A DNA stretch of 7,580 nucleotides from assembly GCA_017432405.1 (NCBI GenBank), contig JAFRJF010000130.1:1-7580 (forward strand), given 5' to 3'. The notes under the pieces were generated by a model. It saw only the letters and a program-made list of their open reading frames with translations, ran no database searches and was not told the DNA's origin. Source of the DNA: Clostridia bacterium (GTDB lineage Bacteria > Bacillota_A > Clostridia > Christensenellales > Aristaeellaceae). Position 1 is the stretch's first letter. Every line of letters starts with the position of its first letter. Shown piece by piece: positions 1-4,989 of this stretch. A program made the position numbers and the translations under genes.

Positions 1-147
1 AGGTTTTAGGTGTTAGGGAAGGTAGAAATCCTGACGGATTTCTTTTATTCAAAGGACCGAGAAACGTAGTAACTACTGCCGTTTCCTTTGAATCAAACAA
101 ATCCCGAAGGGATTTACACCACCCCTAAAACCTAAAACCTAAAACCT
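1..147. repeat. Nested palindromic non-coding element with terminal CCTAAAA repeats
   Basis: This stretch has no credible gene and is built from inverted repeats. The outer arms are AGGTTTTAGGTGTTAGGG (1-18) and, in reverse complement, the three and a half CCTAAAA heptamers at 124-147; 16 of 18 bases match. Inside are two small hairpins in mirrored positions: GAAATCC/GGATTTC (25-31 with 36-42) and AAATCCC/GGGATTT (99-105 with 109-115). The centre pairs ATTCAAAGGA (47-56) with TCCTTTGAAT (84-93), and within that GAAACG (61-66) with CGTTTC (80-85). The layout is that of a small non-autonomous, MITE-like or REP-like intergenic element. No transposase is present, and the left end may lie outside the window. 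Family identity is not known to me. Confidence 0.6.
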
Positions 148-148
148 G

Positions 149-187
149 AATACTGATTTATCGAGCATAGCTCGATAAATCAGTATT
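149..187. repeat. Perfect 18-bp hairpin upstream of the HIT gene
   Basis: AATACTGATTTATCGAGC (149-166) is followed by the loop ATA and its exact reverse complement (170-187). There is no T-run after the stem, so it is not a standard intrinsic terminator in either direction. It lies 25 bases before the HIT ribosome-binding site and directly abuts the repeat element at 1-147. A related stem (CTGATTTGTCG with CGACAAACCAG) occurs at 4855-4885, which suggests a dispersed repeat family. A role in mRNA stability or as an element end is possible but not shown. Confidence 0.75.
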
Positions 188-226
188 TGCCGACCATACA
201 ACACCAAAACACAAGGAGGTACCCCC

Positions 227-649
227 ATGACCAAGGACCCGAACTGCGCGTATTGCGCGCACGGCGAACCGCTCGCCAAATTTGGCATCTACATCTGCGA
301 CCTCACCCAGACCCGGCTTTACCTGTTCAAGGAGCAGAGCCATCCTGGCCGCGTGATCCTGGCCAACAAGGACCACGTGGGCTGCATCACCGACCTGAGC
401 GACGAGGAGCGCAACGCCTTCTTCGCCGACGTGGCCCATGTGACCAAGGCCCTGAAGGCCGCCTTCCACCCCGGCAGGATCAACTACGGCGCCTACAACG
501 ACAAGGGCGTGCACCTGCACTACCACCTGGTGCCCAAGTACGAAGGCGAGTTCGAGTGGGGCGACGTGTTCGCCATGAACCCCGGCCGCGTGACGCTGAG
601 CGACGAAGAATACGCCGCGATGATCGAAAAGATCAAGGCCGCGCTGTAA
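227..649 (+). CDS. HIT-family nucleotide hydrolase/transferase-like protein
   Basis: A 140-residue cytosolic protein of the histidine triad superfamily, whose members act on nucleoside phosphates such as AMP-lysine, AMP-NH2 or dinucleoside polyphosphates through a covalent nucleotidyl-histidine intermediate. The triad is visible as H96-L-H98-Y-H100-L-V; the middle histidine is the expected nucleophile. The N-terminal C7-A-Y-C10 pair is a likely metal site or structural feature, as in several clostridial HIT proteins. The length is normal for the single-domain family. The start is set by AAGGAGGT at 213-220, seven bases before the ATG. It is followed by queA in the same direction after an 80-base gap filled by a long hairpin. 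No promoter was found in the hairpin-rich leader. The exact substrate cannot be told from sequence. The family call is secure. Confidence 0.93.
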   Translation: MTKDPNCAYCAHGEPLAKFGIYICDLTQTRLYLFKEQSHPGRVILANKDHVGCITDLSDEERNAFFADVAHVTKALKAAFHPGRINYGAYNDKGVHLHYHLVPKYEGEFEWGDVFAMNPGRVTLSDEEYAAMIEKIKAAL

Positions 650-716
650 GTCGCGGGGACAGGTTCCCCGACTCGCTCGGCAAACGAAATGAGTCAGGGA
701 ACCTGTCCCCGTGACT
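649..716. repeat. Long REP-like hairpin between the HIT gene and queA
   Basis: CGGGGACAGGTTCCC (654-668) pairs perfectly with GGGAACCTGTCCCCG (697-711). GACTC (670-674) pairs with GAGTC (691-695) after one mismatch, leaving a 16-base loop. AGTC/GACT (649-652 with 713-716) extends the base. The structure begins on the last base of the HIT stop codon and ends four bases before the queA ribosome-binding site, so it fills the gap almost exactly. There is no T-tract, so it is not a simple terminator. The GGGGACAGGTTCCC core resembles palindromes I associate with REP/RAYT-type dispersed repeats. That link is from memory and needs a genome search. Confidence 0.75.
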
Positions 717-720
717 CATT

Positions 721-726
721 GGAGGG
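721..726 (+). promoter_or_regulatory. queA ribosome-binding site
   Basis: GGAGGG sits only three to four bases before the queA ATG, closer than usual. It follows immediately on the 3' arm of the 649-716 hairpin. Folding of that hairpin ends just upstream and could affect access to this site. Confidence 0.7.
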
Positions 727-729
727 AAT

Positions 730-1749
730 ATGAAGCTATCCGACTTTATGTACGACCTGCCCGAGGCGCGCATCGCGCAGACGCCGGTGGAACCCCGGGA
801 CCACAGCCGCCTGATGGTGATCCACCGGGATACCGGCGAAATCGAGCACCGGCATTTTTACGACATCATCGACTACCTGAACCCCGGCGACTGCCTGGTG
901 ATCAACGAGACGAAGGTCATCCCGGCGCGGCTGTACGGGGAAAGGCCCACCGGCGGGGCCTGCGAGGTGCTGCTTTTGAAGCAGCTGGGGCCCAAGCGCT
1001 GGGAGACGCTGGTGCGCCCCGGCAAGAAGCTGAAGCCCGGAACCGAGGTGGTGTTCGGCGACGGGCGGCTCAGGTGCCGGGTCATGGAGACCACCGACGT
1101 GGGCGGACGCATCGTGGAATTTGAATGCGAGGGCAGCTTCGAGGCGGCGCTGGACGCCCTGGGCGAGATGCCCCTGCCCCCCTACATCCACGAAAAGCTG
1201 GAGGACCGGGACCGCTACCAGACGGTGTACGCCAAACAAGACGGCAGCGCCGCGGCCCCCACGGCGGGGCTGCACTTCACCCCCGAGCTGCTGGCGCGCA
1301 TCCCTGAAAAGGGCGTGGACATCGTGCCGGTACTGCTGCACGTGGGCCTGGGCACCTTCCGGCCGGTGAAGGTGGAGAACATCGAGGAACACGAGATGCA
1401 CTCGGAGTACTTCGAGGTCACGCAGGAGGCCGCCGACCGGGTAAACGCCGCCCGGGATCGGGGCGGGCGGATCATCGCCGTGGGCACCACCAGCGTGCGC
1501 ACGCTGGAGTCCGCCGCCGAGGACGGCAGGCTGGTGGCCAAGCGGGGCGACACCAGCATCTTCATCAAGCCCGGCTACCGCTTCCAGCTGGTGGACGCGC
1601 TGATCACCAACTTCCACCTGCCGGGCAGCACGCTGATCATGCTGGTCTCGGCCCTCTGGGACCGGGAGCGCATACTGGAGGCCTACAAGATCGCCGTGGA
1701 GGCGGAATACCGCTTCTTCTCCTTCGGCGACGCGATGCTGATCGAGTAG
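730..1749 (+). CDS. queA: S-adenosylmethionine:tRNA ribosyltransferase-isomerase QueA
   Basis: QueA transfers and isomerises the ribosyl part of S-adenosylmethionine onto preQ1 (7-aminomethyl-7-deazaguanine) at position 34 of tRNAs with GUN anticodons, giving epoxyqueuosine, the penultimate step of queuosine synthesis. The 339-residue protein is full length (family members are about 340-356). Family blocks are all present: the start [30 protein letters not shown] (about 56-68), LPPYIHE (about 148-154), PTAGLHF (177-183), [20 protein letters not shown] (about 251) and the C-terminal [12 protein letters not shown] and [16 protein letters not shown] just before the ATG sets the start. In many bacteria queA is followed by tgt; here it ends at a terminator facing a convergent gene, and no other queuosine gene is in the window. 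It may be co-transcribed with the HIT gene upstream. Confidence 0.98.
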   Translation: MKLSDFMYDLPEARIAQTPVEPRDHSRLMVIHRDTGEIEHRHFYDIIDYLNPGDCLVINETKVIPARLYGERPTGGACEVLLLKQLGPKRWETLVRPGKKLKPGTEVVFGDGRLRCRVMETTDVGGRIVEFECEGSFEAALDALGEMPLPPYIHEKLEDRDRYQTVYAKQDGSAAAPTAGLHFTPELLARIPEKGVDIVPVLLHVGLGTFRPVKVENIEEHEMHSEYFEVTQEAADRVNAARDRGGRIIAVGTTSVRTLESAAEDGRLVAKRGDTSIFIKPGYRFQLVDALITNFHLPGSTLIMLVSALWDRERILEAYKIAVEAEYRFFSFGDAMLIE

Positions 1750-1758
1750 CCAAATAAA

Positions 1759-1830
1759 AAAACGGCCCTCGTTCCGTTCGGGGCAATGACGAATTCGTCA
1801 GTAAACCCGAATGGGAACGAGGGTCGTTTT
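1759..1830. terminator. Bidirectional intrinsic terminator between queA and the SH3b gene
   Basis: A 17-bp outer stem (1759-1775 with 1814-1830, one G-T wobble) opens with AAAA and closes with TTTT, so it carries a U-run when transcribed from either side. Above it, TTCGGG/CCCGAA (1777-1782 with 1806-1811) continues the stem. The tip is a perfect 14-bp palindrome, TGACGAATTCGTCA (1787-1800). It begins 10 bases after the queA stop and ends 9 bases before the stop of the convergent gene, so it serves both. It is unusually long for an intrinsic terminator. Confidence 0.9.
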
Positions 1831-1839
1831 CGCAATGGA

Positions 1840-2331
1840 TCAGAACGCCTTACCCAGCGCGCTGGCCTGGCAATAGCCGCCCTTGCCGCTCACGGTCTTT
1901 ACGTAGGCCCACTTGCCCTTGACCTGGTAGACGATCACGTGCTGATACTTGCTGAGCTTGGTCACCTTGCTGCTGCGGGTGCTGGGCTTCTTGTAGACCT
2001 TCAGCCCGCTCTTCTTGCTGTAGTAGACCTGGCTCTTGTAGCAGGTGCCATAGCTCTTGAGGAAGCCCTTGTACATATAGCCCTGCGTGCCGCCCGAGGT
2101 GCGGATGTAGGCAAAGGAGTTCTTCATCTTGTCCAGATAGAACACCTTGCCGCCCTTTTTGACGCTGGTCTTGACGCCATAGGCGGAAGACGGGCCCTGG
2201 CGCACACGGGCGCCATCCACGGTCACCTTCAGGATCTGGATTTTCTTGGCCGCCGAAGCGCCTGCCGGCACGATGGCCGTGGCCAACAGCAGGGCCACCA
2301 CCAGTAACAAAGAAATATACCTGCGTTTCAT
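1840..2331 (-). CDS. Exported protein with two bacterial SH3 (SH3b) domains
   Basis: A 163-residue protein with a clear signal peptide: MKRR, a hydrophobic stretch to about residue 21, then VPAGASAA with likely cleavage near residue 27. There is no lipobox cysteine, so it is probably secreted or loosely wall-associated. Two SH3b-like repeats follow, about 33-95 (containing ARVRQGPSSAYGV and YGYMYKGFL-like strands) and about 102-160 (containing LKVYKKPSTRSSKV and WAYVKT). SH3b domains commonly bind peptidoglycan or cell-wall peptides. No catalytic domain is attached, so it may be an accessory wall-binding protein. The start at 2331 is preferred over the in-frame ATG at 2358 because AGGGGG lies seven bases upstream and the signal peptide begins there. 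The mature part is very rich in Lys, Tyr and Ser. It has its own promoter and a terminator shared with queA. Confidence 0.85.
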   Translation of the reverse strand: MKRRYISLLLVVALLLATAIVPAGASAAKKIQILKVTVDGARVRQGPSSAYGVKTSVKKGGKVFYLDKMKNSFAYIRTSGGTQGYMYKGFLKSYGTCYKSQVYYSKKSGLKVYKKPSTRSSKVTKLSKYQHVIVYQVKGKWAYVKTVSGKGGYCQASALGKAF

Positions 2332-2361
2332 ATCACATACCCCCTGATCAACATGCACTTT

Positions 2362-2390
2362 ATTTTACCACAGGTTTTCGACAAAATCAA
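2362..2390 (-). promoter_or_regulatory. Predicted sigma-A promoter of the SH3b gene
   Basis: Reading the - strand, TTGATT (2385-2390) and TAAAAT (2362-2367) are separated by 17 bases, with TGG before the -10 giving an extended -10. The start of the coding region is about 30 bases downstream. A second -35-like TTGACA lies at 2409-2414 but its matching -10 is weak. The 2341-2453 gap holds no clear hairpin terminator for the CobW operon, so some read-through into this gene is possible. Confidence 0.55.
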
Positions 2391-2453
2391 TACCGAAATT
2401 CATACTTTTGTCAAATTTCATCGAATTTTACCGAATGCGACAAGCCCATGGCA

Positions 2454-3395
2454 TCAGTTGAAGTACACCAATTCCTCCTTCGGCGGGGATGCGGGCGAAA
2501 CCTTTTCCTCGATGAGTATGATCGCGTCGGTGTTGTGCAGCGGGCTGAAGCTCTTTTCCACCTTCGCGTCCAGGAAGATCCAGTCGTTGGTCTTTGGGGG
2601 CTCGTTTTTGAACTGGCACAGGAAGCCGATGCCGCCGATGTCCTCGGCGCAGCAGGTCATCACGTGACGGCCGAAGACATAGCAGTTCTTGGGCATGTCC
2701 TCCATGCGGAAGGCCCGGCCCCGGGCGTGGATGCGCTTGCCGTCGTAGCGGTCCGGGTGCTCCAGGGCATCCAGGTAGAAGGTGCCGAAATCCTCATCGC
2801 CGATGGTCACCGGATCGGCCTTCACGTCGTAGGGCAGGTCCTCGTCGGCCACGCCGTCGTCGGTGGTGCCGTCCAGGTTTTCGAAGAAGATGCGGGTGCC
2901 GCTGTTCAGGCCCTTCACCGCCCGCCGCCAGGGGCTCTTGCGGCTGTTCTCGTCGCAGCGGTTGAAGATCACCAGGTCGGCCTCCTTCAGGCCGTCCGCC
3001 ATGTACTTGCGCATGTTCTTCAGGTACATCTCGAAGGTGGAGGCGTCCACCAGGTCGATGATCTGTGCCAGCGCCCAGCTCTCCGGCTTTTCGGCGTCGT
3101 AAAGCGTTTGCAGCAGCCAGGTGGCGTTGTACTCGATGATCACCCGCTCGGGCTGGTGCTCGCGGTTCATGCGCATCAGGCGCTTGCCGGCGATCTGCTT
3201 GGGGTCATCCAGGTTCACCAGCGTGGCGTTGCCGGCCTTCAGCGCCTCGGGGTCGTATTCCTCCTCCCCCTCCTCGCAGCACAGCAGCAGCGTCTTCTCG
3301 CCCTCGCTGAAGCCCTCGTCGGTCAGCATGTCGGTGATGAATCTGGTCTTGCCGGCACCAAGGAAGCCGGTGACGATGTATACGGGTACGTTCAT
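2454..3395 (-). CDS. CobW-like GTPase with C-terminal YcgQ/TIGR03943-like domain
   Basis: A 313-residue cytosolic protein and the second gene of the operon. The N-terminal part is a COG0523/CobW-type G3E GTPase: P-loop G10-FLGAGKT17, a CEEGEEEYD stretch at about 40-48, RVIIEYN (84-90, Walker B region) and a near-canonical guanine motif N145-R-C-D148. It lacks the GCxCC metal motif of true COG0523 proteins and has no His-rich loop. From about residue 200 the sequence changes to a domain whose GKRIHARGRAF and HVMTCCAEDIGGIGF (244-258) blocks resemble the YcgQ/TIGR03943 (DUF1980) family, proteins found with a DUF318 permease in many Firmicutes. The C247-C248... C249-type pair MTCC may bind metal. 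It begins 19 bases after the upstream CobW gene, with GGGAG in the gap. I infer a partner role in metal handling. The fusion is recognised by eye, not by a domain search. Confidence 0.82.
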   Translation of the reverse strand: MNVPVYIVTGFLGAGKTRFITDMLTDEGFSEGEKTLLLCCEEGEEEYDPEALKAGNATLVNLDDPKQIAGKRLMRMNREHQPERVIIEYNATWLLQTLYDAEKPESWALAQIIDLVDASTFEMYLKNMRKYMADGLKEADLVIFNRCDENSRKSPWRRAVKGLNSGTRIFFENLDGTTDDGVADEDLPYDVKADPVTIGDEDFGTFYLDALEHPDRYDGKRIHARGRAFRMEDMPKNCYVFGRHVMTCCAEDIGGIGFLCQFKNEPPKTNDWIFLDAKVEKSFSPLHNTDAIILIEEKVSPASPPKEELVYFN

Positions 3396-3414
3396 AAGCT
3401 GTTATTCTCCCTGA

Positions 3415-4671
3415 TTATATGCCAAACAGTTCCTTGATGGCGGGCTGGTTGATCTTGCAGCCGATCACGCACAGGCGGCCGGTGTAGTCCGCCGCGCCGT
3501 AGCGCACTTCGTATTCGCCGGGCACATAGTCGAAGTGCAGCCAGCGGCCGTCGTTGGTGGGCAGTATGCCCTTGGCCCGCAGGATGTCGCCGTACTCGAA
3601 GCCGTTGCCCTCGTCCAGCGCCTCCAGGGCCTTGCGGATCTGGGCCTCGTCGAAGTGCTTGGGCGTCTCCACGCCGATGTTGTCGAACACCTCGTCGGCG
3701 TGGTGGTGGCCGTGGTGGTCGTGCCCGCAGCCGCAGGAGCAGCCGTGGTCGTGGTGGTGCTCATGATCGTAGTCATGGTCATGATCGTGGTCGTGGTCAT
3801 GATGATGCTCGTGCTCATGGTCATGATCGTGCTCATGCTCGTGCTCGTGGTCATGATCGTGCTCATGCTCGTGCTCGTGGTCATGATCGTGCTCGTGCTC
3901 ATGGTCATGATCGTGCTCGTGCTCATGGTCATGATCGTGCTCGTGCTCATGGTCATGATCGTGCTCGTGCTCATGCTCGTGCTCGTGGTCATGATGATGC
4001 TCATGGTCATACTCATGGTGATGCTCGTGGTCGTGGTGGTCGGCCTCGGGCAGGTCGTCCAGGGTCAGCAGGAACGTGGGATGCTCGATGGTCTCCAGCA
4101 TCTTCTTGCTGTCCAGCTGGTCCCAGGGGGTGGTGATGATGCGGGCCTTGTCGTTGTGCTGGCGCAGCAGGGCCACACACTTTTCGATCCTGTCCTGGGG
4201 GACGGTCTGGGTGCGGCTGAGGATGATGGTCTCGGCGCTCTCGATCTGGTCGATGAAGAACTCGCCGAAGTTGTGGGCGTACATGCGGCACTTGCCCACG
4301 TCGGCCACGGTGGCGCAGCCCGCCAGCTGGACGTCGTGGGTCTTGGCCACGTCGGCCACCACCCGGCGGATGTCGGACAGCTTGCCCACGCCGGAGGGCT
4401 CGATCAGTATGCGGTCGGGATGGTAGGTGTCGATCAGCTCGCCCAGGGCCTGGGTGAAGTCGCCCACCAGCGTGCAGCAGATGCAGCCGGAGTTCAGCTC
4501 GGTGATCTGTACGCCCGTATCCTTCATGAAGCCGCCGTCGATGCCGACCTCGCCGTATTCGTTCTCCAGCAGCACGACCTTCTCGCCCTCGAAGGCGCCG
4601 TCCAGCAGCTTCTTGATCAGCGTGGTCTTGCCAGCGCCCAGAAAGCCTGAAATGATGTTTACCTTTGCCAT
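3415..4671 (-). CDS. COG0523 (CobW/ZNG1-type) GTPase metallochaperone with giant His-rich loop
   Basis: A 418-residue cytosolic G3E-family GTPase, first gene of the operon. Visible parts: P-loop G9-FLGAGKT16, ENEYGEVGID (36-45), the hallmark metal motif G62-CICC66, EPSGVGKLSDI (91-101), and a CobW C-terminal domain from about 325 with YGDILRAKGI, WLHFDYVPGEYEVRYG and GRLCVIG. COG0523 proteins use GTP hydrolysis to insert or deliver metals, often zinc or cobalt; ZagA/YciC and ZNG1 are examples. Residues 211-324 contain 58 histidines alternating with Asp and Glu, plus CSCGCG (311-316), a large metal-binding insertion. The usual NKxD guanine motif reads S152-RTQ155, which is atypical. AGGTGA seven bases before the ATG sets the start. 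The metal is not fixed by sequence; zinc is the best guess. Confidence 0.92.
   Translation of the reverse strand: MAKVNIISGFLGAGKTTLIKKLLDGAFEGEKVVLLENEYGEVGIDGGFMKDTGVQITELNSGCICCTLVGDFTQALGELIDTYHPDRILIEPSGVGKLSDIRRVVADVAKTHDVQLAGCATVADVGKCRMYAHNFGEFFIDQIESAETIILSRTQTVPQDRIEKCVALLRQHNDKARIITTPWDQLDSKKMLETIEHPTFLLTLDDLPEADHHDHEHHHEYDHEHHHDHEHEHEHEHDHDHEHEHDHDHEHEHDHDHEHEHDHDHEHEHEHDHDHEHEHEHDHDHEHEHHHDHDHDHDHDYDHEHHHDHGCSCGCGHDHHGHHHADEVFDNIGVETPKHFDEAQIRKALEALDEGNGFEYGDILRAKGILPTNDGRWLHFDYVPGEYEVRYGAADYTGRLCVIGCKINQPAIKELFGI
3819..3986. repeat. Tandem minisatellite encoding the His/Asp/Glu loop
   Basis: Six head-to-tail units each begin GGTCATGATCGTGCTC on the + strand. Unit lengths are 30, 30, 24, 24, 24 and 36 bases: 3819-3848, 3849-3878, 3879-3902, 3903-3926, 3927-3950 and 3951-3986. 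The two 30-base units are identical and so are the three 24-base units. All lengths are multiples of six, so unit gain or loss keeps the frame and the alternating His-acid pattern. Exact identity points to recent expansion by slippage or recombination. The repeat lies wholly inside the CobW gene at 3415-4671. Confidence 0.9.
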
Positions 4672-4761
4672 GTTCTGTCACCTGTCCTGTCTATGATATA
4701 TCGTCGTTTTGACGGTTTTGGAAGGGGTCAGCGCGTCGCGCGGGCTTCTTCACCATGTTTG

Positions 4762-4790
4762 ATCATACCCCTTTTCAGTGAATTTGTCAT
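4762..4790 (-). promoter_or_regulatory. Predicted sigma-A promoter of the CobW operon
   Basis: On the - strand, ATGACA (4785-4790) and TATGAT (4762-4767) are 17 bases apart, each one base from consensus. This implies a leader of roughly 80 bases before the ATG at 4671. The leader contains only short hairpin potential, such as CGTC/GACG at 4702-4714, and I see no known riboswitch in it. Confidence 0.6.
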
Positions 4791-4822
4791 GCAAAACCAC
4801 CTGATTTCACCAACAAATAACA

Positions 4823-4836
4823 TTGACAGGTGTCAA
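4823..4836. promoter_or_regulatory. Palindrome TTGACA-GG-TGTCAA, candidate operator
   Basis: A perfect 6-2-6 inverted repeat about 33 bases upstream of the -35 of the CobW operon promoter. The position would suit an activator or an upstream repressor site. It does not match the Zur operator consensus I know for Firmicutes. A similar palindrome overlaps the promoter of the EF-hand gene (5536-5550). The regulator is unknown, and each arm also resembles a -35 hexamer, so chance is possible. Confidence 0.35.
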
Positions 4837-4854
4837 GGTGTTCGGTTGGGCAAA

Positions 4855-4885
4855 TTCTGATTTGTCGAGGTGCGACAAACCAGAA
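4855..4885. repeat. Hairpin related to the 149-187 hairpin
   Basis: TTCTGATTTGTCG (4855-4867) pairs with CGACAAACCAGAA (4873-4885) around a five-base loop. The single A/C mismatch becomes a G-U pair in RNA read from the - strand. The stem shares the core CTGATTTRTCGA with the hairpin at 149-187. No T-run follows. It lies in the 318-base gap at 4672-4989, between the CobW operon promoter and the terminator of the gene at 4990. Confidence 0.6.
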
Positions 4886-4925
4886 ATATAATGCGCCAAC
4901 CCGTCGCGTTTATCGGATCAGGCAA

Positions 4926-4967
4926 AACAAAAGCCGGGAATCCGATTGTGGATCTCCGGCTTTTGTT
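4926..4967 (-). terminator. Intrinsic terminator of the EF-hand gene
   Basis: AACAAAAGCCGG (4926-4937) pairs with CCGGCTTTTGTT (4956-4967), a 12-bp stem, with ATCC/GGAT pairing inside. Read on the - strand the stem is followed by a T-rich run continuing into TTTTGCC, 22 bases after the stop of the gene at 4990. It fits an intrinsic terminator for that gene. Confidence 0.82.
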
Positions 4968-4989
4968 GCATCCGGGAAACTGATCTCCC

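Noticed and set aside
187..714. Alternative + strand frame overlapping the HIT gene
   Set aside because: Arg/Pro-rich out-of-frame reading of the HIT gene. The HIT frame has the triad and a good ribosome-binding site.
736..1617. Long open frame on the - strand opposite queA
   Set aside because: It is antisense to a fully conserved queA, has a composition typical of GC-rich shadow frames, and lacks a ribosome-binding site or known domain.
2332..2358. Upstream ATG for the SH3b protein at 2358
   Set aside because: It has no ribosome-binding site, and the signal peptide and AGGGGG motif fit the start at 2331.
2448..3437. Long + strand frame opposite the second CobW gene
   Set aside because: Val/Leu/His/Gln-rich shadow of a recognised GTPase; no domain or start signal supports it.
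3819..3986. Possible CRISPR array
   Set aside because: The units are contiguous tandem repeats with no unique spacers and lie inside a coding frame.
3465..4016. - strand frame with Met/Ser/Thr repeats inside the CobW gene
   Set aside because: It is the +1 reading of the same minisatellite. The CobW frame carries the conserved motifs on both sides.
3535..4650. Long + strand frame with Val/Leu/Met repeats that looks membrane-like
   Set aside because: The hydrophobic repeats are just the reverse complement of His/Asp/Glu codons in the CobW loop, not real membrane segments.
4672..4761. Riboswitch or Zur operator in the CobW operon leader
   Set aside because: I looked for ZTP-type conserved elements and a Zur-like inverted repeat and saw neither; only weak short hairpins are present.
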